Below, piece by piece: positions 54,661 through 63,355 of a stretch of 64,000 nt of DNA. The position numbers were made by a program, and so were the translations under genes. This DNA comes from Andreprevotia chitinilytica DSM 18519. GTDB lineage: Bacteria > Pseudomonadota > Gammaproteobacteria > Burkholderiales > Chitinibacteraceae. Position 1 is the first letter of the stretch. The number at the start of each line of letters is the position of its first letter. The notes under the pieces were generated by a model. The model was not told the DNA's origin, made no database searches, and saw only the letters and a list, made by a program, of their open reading frames with translations. The DNA lies in contig NZ_JONM01000022.1 in assembly GCF_000711875.1 (NCBI RefSeq), positions 1-64,000 of the forward strand, given 5' to 3'.

Positions 54661-55989
54661 ATGGCAAAAAAATCGCTGTTGTTGTTCGCCCACCAAGGCC
54701 GCTCCTACCTGGCTCTGGTACTGCAAGCGCTGGAACGCCTTGGCGTGCACTGCCTGGTGCTCAGCTCCCGTCCGCGTGATCCGCGTGATCTGGATGAGCT
54801 GCAACGCCTGGGGCCGGCGCGGCTCTGGCATGTGGAAGACGAATACCTCGCGGAATCCCACGTGGCGCGGGTGCTGCAAGAGGCACAGGCCGAGGGCTTT
54901 GAGGTGATCGGTGCCTTGGCGACGTTTGAAGGCTATCGGGCGCTGATGGCGCAGACCAACCGCGCCCTGAACGCGGTGGATGCCGATCCCGATGCGATCG
55001 CTCACTGCATGGATAAATACCTGTGCCGCCAGAGCTTGGTGGAGCAGGGCTTGAGCCGCTCCACCGCCACCTTGCTGGATGCCGACACGCTCGATGCCCT
55101 GCGCCTGAGCGGTCGCAAACTGTTCGTCAAACCCCGGCGCGGCGCGGGCTCGTTTGCCTGCTTCCGGCTTGATGACTCCCTCACGGTCGACAAGCTGCAC
55201 GCCTTGCAGCAGCAAATGCGTGACGACTTGGCCTTCCGCGCCATCTTCGCCGGCCAGTTCGACTTCATCGCCGAGGATTACATCGCTGGCGACGAATACA
55301 GCTTCGAAGTGTTAGTGGCGCAAGGCGAGAGCTACGTGATCGGCGTGCATGCCAAGTATCTCGACGACTCCACCGGCACCACGCTGGAAACCAGCAACTC
55401 CTGCCCGGCCCCGCGCCTGACCGATGCGCAGCAACTGGCAGGCGAGCGCTACATCGACCAGTGCCTGTCTGCACTGCATCTGTGGGAGGGCTGCTACCAC
55501 ATTGAGGCCCGCCACGATCCGCAAGAGGGTCATTGGGACATCATCGAAATCAATGCCCGCATGGGCGGCGCGCTGATCAATCAGAGCATCGGTGTGTTCA
55601 CCGGCGGCTTGTCGGTGCTGGAGCTGTGGGTGCGCGCGCTGTGCAGCCGCAGCGAGCCCGAGCGCGCTGTCTTCCGTACCGAACTGAGTGCCCTGCGTGA
55701 GAGCACTCGCCGCGCCAACAACGCCATCGTGCACGGCACGGTGTTCTTCAGCCGCTACGGCGAACGCAATCGCACGCTGGAACGCATCTCGATCGAGCAC
55801 CTGCCGCGCCAACCGGATATCTACGACATCCCGGTGCGGGAGGGCGCGCGCTTGCCCGATTCCGAACGCGGCATCTTCATCCTGAACGCGCTCTGGAAGG
55901 TGGATCTGGCCGACATCGCGCAGGAATTGAACGCGCTCTCGTCGATGCTCGACGAGACGCTGGTGGTGCAGTACTCCGACGCTGTTTGA
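54661..55989 (+). CDS. ATP-grasp ligase 2
   Basis: A 442-residue ATP-grasp enzyme with 'KLFVKPRRGAGSFACFRL' (nucleotide lysine and Gly-rich loop), 'FIAEDYIAGDEYSFEVLV' and the canonical 'IIEINARMGGALI' (ExN with Arg) for metal and phosphate. It belongs to the carnosine-synthase and biotin-carboxylase-like side of the family. Two distinct ATP-grasp ligases in one pathway point to two amide or peptide bonds in the product. Confidence 0.9.
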   Translation: MAKKSLLLFAHQGRSYLALVLQALERLGVHCLVLSSRPRDPRDLDELQRLGPARLWHVEDEYLAESHVARVLQEAQAEGFEVIGALATFEGYRALMAQTNRALNAVDADPDAIAHCMDKYLCRQSLVEQGLSRSTATLLDADTLDALRLSGRKLFVKPRRGAGSFACFRLDDSLTVDKLHALQQQMRDDLAFRAIFAGQFDFIAEDYIAGDEYSFEVLVAQGESYVIGVHAKYLDDSTGTTLETSNSCPAPRLTDAQQLAGERYIDQCLSALHLWEGCYHIEARHDPQEGHWDIIEINARMGGALINQSIGVFTGGLSVLELWVRALCSRSEPERAVFRTELSALRESTRRANNAIVHGTVFFSRYGERNRTLERISIEHLPRQPDIYDIPVREGARLPDSERGIFILNALWKVDLADIAQELNALSSMLDETLVVQYSDAV

Positions 55990-56055
55990 GGGCGGCCCAG
56001 CCCTCCCGAACTCATGTTTCACCCCATCCGACAACCCCATCGCAAGGAGCAGGTC

Positions 56056-56799
56056 ATGAATCGTGTCACCCACTGCGGTATCGAACGCCCCGCACCGTTT
56101 TATTCGCTGGCCGACGGCGCCCAGGTTCGCGCTCGTCTCGACCACTATCTGGACCAGAAAATGGCCGAATGGGCCGAGACCGTGCCCTACGCCAACCATC
56201 TGGAAAGCAAGAACCTCAATAGCGCGTGGTATCGCCGCCATACCATCGAGCACGTTTGGCGCATCCGCCTGAGCCGCTCCGCCCACACCAAGGCGCTGCA
56301 CGCCATCACCAAGATTTCCCCGGAAGCCGCCCAGCTCTACGCCGAGTATCAGGCCGAAGAGATGAACCACGACGTGCTGTTCATGCAGGACTGCAAGGCA
56401 ATGGGCGTAACGCAGGAAGAGCTGCTGGCCACCGAGCCGTTCCTGGCTACCCGCCTGCTGCAAGGCTTCTTCTACTTCATCACCGAACACGAACACCCGC
56501 TCGGCGTGGTGGCCTCCAGCTATCTGGTCGAATACACCACCGCCAAGCTCACGCCGCGCCAGATCACTTCGCTCAAGGAGTCGCTGGGTGAGGACAAGAT
56601 CAAGGGCCAGCTGGCGCACATCAACACCGACCTGGGCGACGACCATGCCGGCGAGATGTGGCGGATTCTGCGCTACCTGATCAACAGCGAAGCGGACGTG
56701 GAAAAGGTGCTGCGCTACTTCGACGACATCCAGACCATCCTGGCGCTGTATTTCCGCGAGCTGTACGACGCGACGATTGAGGAAAAGCTGGCGGCTTGA
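56056..56799 (+). CDS. Haem-oxygenase-like diiron oxidase (HDO family)
   Basis: A 247-residue all-helical protein. Potential iron ligands E65 ('HTIEHVW'), E102-x-x-H105 ('AEEMNHD'), E159 ('SYLVEYT') and H188 to H197 ('AHINTDLGDDHAGE') fit the spacing seen in UndA, BesC and the SznF central domain, which are diiron oxidases that cleave C-C bonds or hydroxylate nitrogen. AAGGAG precedes the ATG at 56056. With a ferredoxin gene just behind, an oxygenase role in the pathway is likely; whether it attacks N or C cannot be said. Confidence 0.85.
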   Translation: MNRVTHCGIERPAPFYSLADGAQVRARLDHYLDQKMAEWAETVPYANHLESKNLNSAWYRRHTIEHVWRIRLSRSAHTKALHAITKISPEAAQLYAEYQAEEMNHDVLFMQDCKAMGVTQEELLATEPFLATRLLQGFFYFITEHEHPLGVVASSYLVEYTTAKLTPRQITSLKESLGEDKIKGQLAHINTDLGDDHAGEMWRILRYLINSEADVEKVLRYFDDIQTILALYFRELYDATIEEKLAA

Positions 56800-56821
56800 G
56801 GGGCGTTTGAGCGCGTTTTTA

Positions 56822-56958
56822 TTCCCTCTCCCATGTGGCTGAGCAAGGCAAAGCCTTGTACGCCAGGGAGAGGGTTAGGGAGAGGGTGCCTGAAAAGGGC
56901 GCTGCAATTTGCAAGACCCTCTCCCCCAGCCCCTCTCCCGTAAACGGGCGAGGGGAGC
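56822..56958. repeat. Family B dispersed repeat, copy 6
   Basis: Full copy between the diiron enzyme and ferredoxin genes, including GAGCAAGGCAAAGCCTTG and inverted CCCTCTCCCATG / CCCTCTCCCGTAAACGGGCGAGGGG modules. Confidence 0.8.
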
Positions 56959-56977
56959 CAGTTGGCCGGAGCAACAA

Positions 56978-57259
56978 ATGCACAAAGTCACCATCAGCAG
57001 CACCGGCGAAGAATTCTCGCTGCCCCATAACGCGCACCTGTCAGATGCCGCCGAGCTGCAACTGGCGGGCCTGATTTTCGGCTGCCGGGCCGGCGCATGC
57101 GGTATCTGCGCCATCGAGGTCGTGGCCGGCGGCGGCAATCTTTCCGTGCCCGAAGACAGCGAGACGGACTTCCTGTCGTTTCTCGGCTACGAGCAGCGGC
57201 CGGTGCGTCTGGCCTGCCAATGCAAATTGCAGGGCGACGTCACGATCAGGCAGTTGTAG
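56978..57259 (+). CDS. 2Fe-2S ferredoxin
   Basis: A 93-residue ferredoxin with C36-x4-C41-x2-C44 ('GCRAGACGICAIEV') and C80 in 'RLACQCKL', the plant/XylA-type cluster binding site. It probably feeds electrons to the diiron enzyme encoded just upstream. No matching ferredoxin reductase gene is in the window, so a housekeeping reductase or the flavin reductase must supply electrons. Confidence 0.92.
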   Translation: MHKVTISSTGEEFSLPHNAHLSDAAELQLAGLIFGCRAGACGICAIEVVAGGGNLSVPEDSETDFLSFLGYEQRPVRLACQCKLQGDVTIRQL

Positions 57260-57310
57260 GTACGGTCTGCAAAGTGGAGGAGTGCTCACTACGTAAGTGC
57301 CGCAGGTTTT

Positions 57311-57413
57311 TGCCTCCCCCTTTTCGAAGGGGGACTGAGGGGGATTTCGACGTCGGTGAAATTTGAGATGCCGCAGAAATCCCCCCTAACCCCCCTTCTA
57401 AGAAGGGGGGAAT
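57311..57413. repeat. Family A dispersed repeat, copy 8
   Basis: CCTCCCCCTTTTCGAAGGGGG, GGGGGATTTCGACGTCGGTG, AAATTTGAGATGCCGCAG and CCCCCCTTCTAAGAAGGGGGGAAT, close to copy 7 in order and sequence. It lies between the ferredoxin and flavin reductase genes. Confidence 0.8.
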
Positions 57414-57462
57414 GTACTGGCTGCCTTGCTTGGCGCTAGTCAAAGCCACAGGAATCGAACGC

Positions 57463-58125
57463 ATGCCCTATGTCATCACCCTGTCCGGAAGCCCGGCCGA
57501 CCGTTCGCGCAGCACGCACATGCTGAACACGGCGGAGGCGTTGTTGGGCGAGCGCGGCATTGCCGTGCGCCGGATCGATATCCGCAAACTGCCCGCTGCC
57601 GCATTGATGGTGGCGGACACCAGCAACGTGCAGCTGCGTGAAGCGCTGGAAGTGGTCGAGCACGCGCAGGCGGTCATCATCGCCACGCCGCTGTACAAGT
57701 CCGCCTATTCCGGCCTGCTGAAAATCTTTCTCGATGCCTTGCCACAGGCGGCGCTGGCGCAAAAGCCTGTGTTGCCGCTGGCGACTGGCGGCAGCCTCGC
57801 GCACCTGTTGGCGCTCGATTACGCGCTGAAGCCGGTCCTGGCCTCGCTCGGTGCGCAACACGTGCTGAGCAACGTCTTTGCCACCGAACAGGACGTGGTC
57901 TGGCGCGATGACCGCTACGTGTTGGCCGAGCCGATCGCTGCGCGGCTGGCCGAGGCAATCGATGCGTTTGTGCAGGTGCTGGAAGACGCGGCCGAGCTGC
58001 GGCGTTTTCGCAGCAACGCATTGGTAGGACCTCGCCCTTTTCGCCGCACCCATGCACGTCAGTCCGAACAACTTGTAGGCCAAGGGTCGGTCGGCGTTTT
58101 TATCCAACCCGAAACGACTTATTGA
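57463..58125 (+). CDS. NADPH-dependent FMN reductase (SsuE-like)
   Basis: A 220-residue flavodoxin-fold reductase: phosphate loop 'LSGSPADRSRST', 'VIIATPLYKSAYSGLLKIFLDALP' and 'PLATGGSLAHLLALDYAL' are the SsuE/MsuE marks. It should supply FMNH2 to the SsuD-like monooxygenase encoded next. The tail from about residue 185 ('RRFRSNALVGPRPF' onward) is longer than the family and may read into repeat DNA. Confidence 0.9.
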   Translation: MPYVITLSGSPADRSRSTHMLNTAEALLGERGIAVRRIDIRKLPAAALMVADTSNVQLREALEVVEHAQAVIIATPLYKSAYSGLLKIFLDALPQAALAQKPVLPLATGGSLAHLLALDYALKPVLASLGAQHVLSNVFATEQDVVWRDDRYVLAEPIAARLAEAIDAFVQVLEDAAELRRFRSNALVGPRPFRRTHARQSEQLVGQGSVGVFIQPETTY

Positions 58126-58475
58126 GAACTTATCCACGGTTAGTGCAGTGGAGCAGGCGCGGCGCAATGCCCTTCGGGGATTGCGCCCTACGAAATAGAT
58201 GACCGTAGCACTTAACTGCCGTTGCATTTCACCGCAACGGTTGCACTGCGGCTTTTTTCCCCTTTCGCTAAGCGCCGAGGGAGTGTCGCGAGACCTTAGG
58301 CTCGCGACCGACTGAGGGTAGTCCGGAGGACCGTAAGGCGCAGGGTCGCCTTTGGAGTGGAGAGGGCTTTGGCGAGACAAAGTCCTTTCCCCGTCTGCGC
58401 GGCGGAACGCGCTGTAACGCTTTTAAAACCGCGCCACAGGCGCATAACTGAACAGCTTCTGAGGAACCATTGCAC
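58126..58475. other. Structured intergenic region with possible attenuator
   Basis: About 350 bases without a gene. Contents: a family D unit (GGCGCAATGCCC and GGATTGCGCCCTACGAA, 58158-58195); a CCGTTGC / GCAACGG stem (58219-58240) overlapping a CCGCA / TGCGG stem followed by CTTTTTT (58232-58258); and a perfect GTCGCGAG / CTCGCGAC stem (58285-58308). The two overlapping stems exclude each other, as in attenuators. The stretch from 58260 on has the look of a dispersed repeat too. Confidence 0.5.
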
Positions 58476-59552
58476 ATGACACGCCCGCTACGAATCCACT
58501 GGTGCCTGCCACGCGGCAACGGCAATACCACCGCATCGGAAAAGGATCTGGCTACGGAGCTGGATCTGGATGGCATGGTGAGCTTTGCCCAGGAGGCCGA
58601 GGCGCTGGGCATCGATTCCTTGCTGATGGGGATCGGCTTTCACCTGCCGGACCCGCTGCCGCTGATCGGCGCGCTGGCCCGCGAGACCAAGCGGGTGAAT
58701 TTCATGCTGGCCTATCGCCCCGGCCTGCTGCCGCCGACGCTATTTGCGCAGGTGGTGAACACGGTGTCGTGGATGTCCGACCGGCGCATTTCGCTGAACA
58801 TCGTCGCCGGCATCTCGCCGGAAGAGCAGGGCTACTACGGCGATTTTCTGCAGCATGACGACCGCTACCGCCGCACCGACGAATTCCTCGCCTTGCTGCA
58901 TCGCTTCTGGCAGGGCGAGTCGCCGATTTCACACGAGGGCGAGTTCTATCGCCTTGCCGGTGCCAAGCTCGGCTTGCCGTTCAAGAATCAGGAACGCCCG
59001 CGTCTGTATCTGAGCGGCGCTTCTGAAGTGGCCCAGCAAACCGCCATCGAATACGGCGATTGCTGGTTGCGTTACGGCGATACGCCGGCCGGCATCGCTG
59101 CCGCCAGCAAGCATGTGCTGGCGTCCGGTCGCGACATTGGCATCCGCATGCACGTGCTGGCGCGAGAAACCCGGGCCGAGGCGCTGGCGGAAGTCGAGGC
59201 GATGATGGTCAAGCCGGACGAAGCCCACCGCCAGAACGTGCAGGACTTCGTGGCGAAATCCGATTCGGAAGCGGTGAAGACGTCGTTCTGGCTGGCGGCG
59301 GAAGCGACCAACGACTGGTTGTCGCCCAATTTGTGGTCGGGCGCGGTGGCCTATCGCGGCGGCCCGGCGCTGTGCGTGGTTGGCAGCTACAGGGAGGTGG
59401 CCGAATACCTGCTGGAATACAAGGCGGCAGGCGTGAGCGAATTCATCTTCTCCGGCTGGCCGACACGGGGCGAGATGCAGCGGTTCTGCCAGCACGTGTT
59501 GCCGCTGGTGCGCGAGCTGGAAGCGGACGCGAAGGAGCCAGCACTTGTCTGA
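58476..59552 (+). CDS. FMNH2-dependent monooxygenase (SsuD-like, luciferase family)
   Basis: A 358-residue bacterial-luciferase-fold protein. 'EAEALGIDSLLMG', 'RVNFMLAYRPGLLPPTLFAQ', 'RISLNIVAGISPEEQGYYGD' and 'DRYRRTDEFLALLHRFW' follow the SsuD/alkanesulfonate monooxygenase pattern, and 'EFIFSGWPTRGEMQRF' closes it. Such enzymes use FMNH2 and oxygen to oxidise or cleave C-S or other bonds. The usual Ssu transporter genes are missing and the pathway genes surround it, so a biosynthetic oxidation is more likely than sulfonate use. Confidence 0.9.
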   Translation: MTRPLRIHWCLPRGNGNTTASEKDLATELDLDGMVSFAQEAEALGIDSLLMGIGFHLPDPLPLIGALARETKRVNFMLAYRPGLLPPTLFAQVVNTVSWMSDRRISLNIVAGISPEEQGYYGDFLQHDDRYRRTDEFLALLHRFWQGESPISHEGEFYRLAGAKLGLPFKNQERPRLYLSGASEVAQQTAIEYGDCWLRYGDTPAGIAAASKHVLASGRDIGIRMHVLARETRAEALAEVEAMMVKPDEAHRQNVQDFVAKSDSEAVKTSFWLAAEATNDWLSPNLWSGAVAYRGGPALCVVGSYREVAEYLLEYKAAGVSEFIFSGWPTRGEMQRFCQHVLPLVRELEADAKEPALV

Positions 59553-60858
59553 GTCCGTTCCTCTTCCAAGCACCGAGCGAACCCAAGCCGAAGCTACCGC
59601 CGAGGCCCGGCGCTTGCGCTGGTTTTCCGGTGGCGTGATGTGCGGACTGATCGCCGAACACACCGTACTGTTCGCTGTGCCGCTGCTCATTTACCAGAAC
59701 ACCAAGAGCATCGCCTACGCTGGCACGGCCTTTGCGCTGGAGTGGCTGCCGGCGCTGATCATGTACCCGTTCGCCGGTTTGCTGGCCGATCTGCTGGGCG
59801 GGCGGTTCCTGTTCCTGAAAGCCAATCTGGCTCGCGCCGCGTGTTTGTTGATCGCCACGCTGTGCTGCTGGCTCGCGCCGTCGTCCACCGTGATCGTGCT
59901 GATCATCAACGGCATCTTGCTCTCCACGCTGATGGCGCCGATCCGTATGGCGGTCGAGAAAACCGTGCCACGGCTGGCGGCGGGGGACCGGCTCTCGCGC
60001 ACGCAATCGACCTTGCAGAACATCGAGCTGCTGGCGATGGCGTTGGGCCCCGGTCTGGCGGCCGGGCTGGCGCAGTGGGTCGGCAAGCTGCCCTTGCTGG
60101 GGCTGGCCGGGGCGGCGTTTCTGGTGGCGGCATGGTGCTGGCGATCCTTGCCGACCAGCCCGCGTCAAATGCTCAATCCGCGCCGGGTGGGCCATGATTT
60201 GCTGCTGGGTTGGCGATTGCTGCTGGGGAATCCGCCGGTGATCCGGCTGGCGGTGGTGAACTTCTCGATCAACTTTGCGTTTGCGGTGGCGATCAGCGCT
60301 AACGCCTACCTGATCACCAGCACGTTTGGCGCATCGGATACGGTATTCGGCCTGATGAACGCCGGGGCGGGGGCGTTGGGCTTACTCAACCTGCTGCTGA
60401 TTCCGCCGCTATTGGCGAGATGGTCGATCTACCGGGTCGGCGCGGTCGGGTTCACGACGCTGTGCGCCGGTCTGGTGAGCATGGGGCTGGCGGTCAACGT
60501 GTGGGTGTATGTGTTTTCCTTCCTGGCGGCGATGGGCGGCGTGGCGCTGTTCAATGTGTTCAACCGCACCCAGCGCATCAAGGCCATCGAGCCTGAGCAT
60601 CTGGGCAAGGTGATCGGGCCGTTTTATCTGATCACTTGTTCGTCTTATCCATTGGGCGGCGTCGTGACTGCCAGTCTGGGGCAGGTCATCAGCATCCAGC
60701 ACATCGTGCTGGTCATGGCGCTGCTGCTGGCGACGCTGGGTGGCTCCCTGCTGTGGGCGACGGCGCGTTACTTCCGCCAGAAGCTGGCTGCCAAGGTGCC
60801 GGTTCGATCGCCCGACGTGGTGGGCGAACTGGTGCCGGCCGGGTCATCCGCACCGTGA
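59545..60858 (+). CDS. MFS transporter, likely product exporter
   Basis: A 437-residue major facilitator with twelve hydrophobic segments and a 'GLLADLLGGRFLFLKANL' loop after segment 2, of the enterobactin-exporter/Bcr type in general look. It starts at TTG 59545 with AAGGAG upstream and overlaps the monooxygenase gene by eight bases, tying it to the pathway. Most likely it exports the final product and may give self-protection. Confidence 0.88.
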   Translation: MSESVPLPSTERTQAEATAEARRLRWFSGGVMCGLIAEHTVLFAVPLLIYQNTKSIAYAGTAFALEWLPALIMYPFAGLLADLLGGRFLFLKANLARAACLLIATLCCWLAPSSTVIVLIINGILLSTLMAPIRMAVEKTVPRLAAGDRLSRTQSTLQNIELLAMALGPGLAAGLAQWVGKLPLLGLAGAAFLVAAWCWRSLPTSPRQMLNPRRVGHDLLLGWRLLLGNPPVIRLAVVNFSINFAFAVAISANAYLITSTFGASDTVFGLMNAGAGALGLLNLLLIPPLLARWSIYRVGAVGFTTLCAGLVSMGLAVNVWVYVFSFLAAMGGVALFNVFNRTQRIKAIEPEHLGKVIGPFYLITCSSYPLGGVVTASLGQVISIQHIVLVMALLLATLGGSLLWATARYFRQKLAAKVPVRSPDVVGELVPAGSSAP

Positions 60859-60901
60859 TGGCTGGATCGCTAGATATGAATCTCTTTGTGGAGCGGAATT
60901 G

Positions 60902-61417
60902 ATGATGACAACCCTGAAATCACTGCTGATTGGCGCTGCCTTGGCTTGGGCGCCAGCCACCGCACTCGCGCAGCCGTCCGATCAAGCAACGGCCGGCGGT
61001 CTGGTGGGGAGCTGGAGCGTGGTGCTGGTCGATAACCTGTTGCCCGATGGCAGCCGGGTGCATCTGTACGGCCCGAATCCGCAAGGCTTGCTGATCTTCG
61101 ATCAAGGTGGGCGCTATTCGCTACAACTCTTGCGCGCCGACCGCCCGAAGTTCGCGGCCAATGACAAGAGCAAGGGCACGCCGGAGGAAATCAAGGCCGC
61201 CATCGATGGCAGCAATGCGCATTTCGGCAGCTATGTGGTCGATCCGGTCAACCACACCATCACCTTCAAGATCGAGCACGCCTCGTTTCCGAATTGGGAT
61301 GGCACGACGCAAGTACGCGCGTTCTCGCTGATGGGCAATAAATTGAAATACACCGTCCCCAGCCCGACCACGGATCGCACCGCCACGGGCGAGGTGGAGT
61401 GGGTGCGCTTGCCCTAG
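60902..61417 (+). CDS. Secreted lipocalin-like protein
   Basis: A 171-residue protein with a signal peptide (hydrophobic to about residue 22, 'ALAQ' cleavage) and a lipocalin-like barrel: 'LVGSWSVVLVDNLLPDGSRVHLYGPNPQGLLIF' and later beta strands. These periplasmic barrels often bind small hydrophobic molecules. It is 43 bases behind the exporter and may be the last gene of the set or a separate unit. ATG at 60902 or 60905. Confidence 0.8.
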   Translation: MMTTLKSLLIGAALAWAPATALAQPSDQATAGGLVGSWSVVLVDNLLPDGSRVHLYGPNPQGLLIFDQGGRYSLQLLRADRPKFAANDKSKGTPEEIKAAIDGSNAHFGSYVVDPVNHTITFKIEHASFPNWDGTTQVRAFSLMGNKLKYTVPSPTTDRTATGEVEWVRLP

Positions 61418-61447
61418 GCCGCAGATTCAAATCTGAAGGCGTGATTT

Positions 61448-61586
61448 CTCCCCTCGCCCACTTGTGGGAGAGGGGCCGGGGGTGAGGGTATTTGCCAAGT
61501 ACCACGTTCTTTTCACGACCCTCTCCCTAACCCGCTCCCTCTGTCCCTGAACAAGGCTAAAGCCCTGCACGGGAGGGAGAGGGGAC
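61448..61586. repeat. Family B dispersed repeat, copy 7
   Basis: Full copy in the gap behind the lipocalin-like gene: CCCTCGCCCACTTGTGGGAGAGG, CCCTCTCCCTAACCCGCTCCC and GAACAAGGCTAAAGCCCTGC. Confidence 0.8.
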
Positions 61587-61687
61587 AAAAGTACGTCCCT
61601 GTCCCATCGCTCCGCCAGAAACATCCGCACAAATTTTTTTGTATGCGTAGGCAGCGCTCATCCCCATAAACCGCTAAGAAGGCCGCA

Positions 61688-63355
61688 ATGTCCCAAATCG
61701 CCGATTCAATTCCAAATACGTTCGAGGCAATCAAACCCGATTACCGTTCGATGTTGATTATCGCGGCCACATTGGCCGGCATGTTTGCAGTCTTCACCCT
61801 GGCGGTGATGTTCGCCAATCAGGGCCATTTCGCCTATACGCTCGATGCGGGCACCTATACGCATATGGCCTTGGCCAAGCAGATTCTGCAGGGCGGCTAT
61901 GGCCTGAATCCGGGCGAATTTACTGCGCCGAGTTCCAATATCCTGTACCCGTTTATCCTCGCCTTATTGTCGTTTTTTGGGGCTGGCCAGTTTTCGCCAT
62001 TTCTGGTTTGCATTGCCGCCACCTTGGCGTTAAGCCCGCTCATTTGCAATCTGGCCGCTGAATGCCAATTGCGGCTGGAGCGGGTGCCTGCGATCTGGCT
62101 GGTGGCGCTGACCGTTTCCATTGCCCTGGCGCTCAATCTGATTGGCCTGGCGTTTACCGGCCTTGAGCATTCGCTGCATATCTTTCTGACGATTACCTGC
62201 CTGCTCGGCCTGCTGCGTTTTATTCGCCGCAACGAGACGGATTGGTGGTGGCTGGTCGCCATCATCATCCTGCCGCTGATTCGCTACGAGGCATTGGCGG
62301 CATTGTTGGCGGATGTGGTGCTGCTGGTCTTGTTCCGCAAATACCGCTACGCCTTTGCCATTGCGGCCACCAGCTTGTCTCTGGTGTTGTCGTTCAGCCT
62401 GTATCTGCATGCGCAGGGCTTGTCCTATTTACCCAATTCCGTGCTGTTTCGTTCTCACGTCGCCACCAGCAGTCTGTCTTTGCATAGCGCTGGCCTGTTC
62501 GGCTTTGTGCAGGCGTTGGCAACGACGTTGCAGAACAACATCTTCAGCTTCGGCGCGACGCATATCATTTTCCTGCTGCTGGTCATTTGCTGGAGTTTGT
62601 CCAACTGGCGGCGACCGGCTACATCGCAGCGCTCGCATTGGGTGCGGCCGGCGGTGGTGGGTTTTTGCGTGATGATTTGCAGTGCGCAATTGGTGGCCGG
62701 CAGTTTGCAATCGCATTCGTCGCGCTATGAGGCGTATGTGCTGGCGCTGGAAGCCTGCACGATCCTGATTTGCTACAAGGACACGCTGCTGGCTTTCGTG
62801 AACCGGTTCTCGACCCGCAACTGGATTTATGTGTGTGCATCGATTCTTGTCCTCGGCTCGGGCTATGCCATTCATACGCTTGATATCGTTTCGGCCACCA
62901 AAGTCGTTTACGAAGGGCCATATCAAATCCGCCGGTTTGTCGTGGACTATTACAAGCAACCGATTGCCAGTACGCATCCCGGCTTGATCAATAACAACAA
63001 TCCGTATTACGTGCTCGATCTATCCGGCCAGATTTCCGAAGCTTCCCGCAAAGCCATTACCACGCAAGCCGATCCGCAATGGATGGATCGCCTCACGCGG
63101 GAACGCGGTATCGGGTTGGCCATTCTGCATAGCGATGACGAGGTGTTGCCGCCACCGCAATGGCTGCCCGTCGGCAAACTGGAAACCCGCAATTCATCCA
63201 TGTTCAGCGGCACCACGGTGGCGACGATTTACGCCACCACGCCGCGCGATAAGGACGTGATCACGGCCCGCCTGCGGGAATTCGCCCCAAGCCTGCCGGC
63301 CGGCACGCGCCTGACTTTGGCGGGGGCGGATGATCGCAGTCAGTCAGTTCAGTGA
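61688..63355 (+). CDS. Polytopic membrane protein, GT-C glycosyltransferase-like
   Basis: A 555-residue protein with about eleven membrane spans up to residue 400 and a soluble C-terminal part. The first loop holds 'DAGTYTHMALAKQILQGGYG' and 'APSSNILYPF', the pattern of GT-C enzymes (acidic pair, then a G-rich segment before span 2), which take sugars from polyprenyl carriers. A role in surface glycan or lipid A decoration is possible. AAGAAGG precedes the ATG. It is preceded by a repeat and is probably independent of the biosynthetic set. Confidence 0.65.
   Translation: MSQIADSIPNTFEAIKPDYRSMLIIAATLAGMFAVFTLAVMFANQGHFAYTLDAGTYTHMALAKQILQGGYGLNPGEFTAPSSNILYPFILALLSFFGAGQFSPFLVCIAATLALSPLICNLAAECQLRLERVPAIWLVALTVSIALALNLIGLAFTGLEHSLHIFLTITCLLGLLRFIRRNETDWWWLVAIIILPLIRYEALAALLADVVLLVLFRKYRYAFAIAATSLSLVLSFSLYLHAQGLSYLPNSVLFRSHVATSSLSLHSAGLFGFVQALATTLQNNIFSFGATHIIFLLLVICWSLSNWRRPATSQRSHWVRPAVVGFCVMICSAQLVAGSLQSHSSRYEAYVLALEACTILICYKDTLLAFVNRFSTRNWIYVCASILVLGSGYAIHTLDIVSATKVVYEGPYQIRRFVVDYYKQPIASTHPGLINNNNPYYVLDLSGQISEASRKAITTQADPQWMDRLTRERGIGLAILHSDDEVLPPPQWLPVGKLETRNSSMFSGTTVATIYATTPRDKDVITARLREFAPSLPAGTRLTLAGADDRSQSVQ

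Noticed and set aside
57463-59552. Sulfonate utilisation (ssu) operon
   Set aside because: No ABC transporter genes, and the pair sits in the biosynthetic run with an exporter.
48186-60858. Nikkomycin/polyoxin-type pathway as a direct assignment
   Set aside because: Several enzyme classes match, but no radical SAM enzyme, no nucleoside-specific enzymes and extra oxygenases are present, so only a partial analogy is kept.
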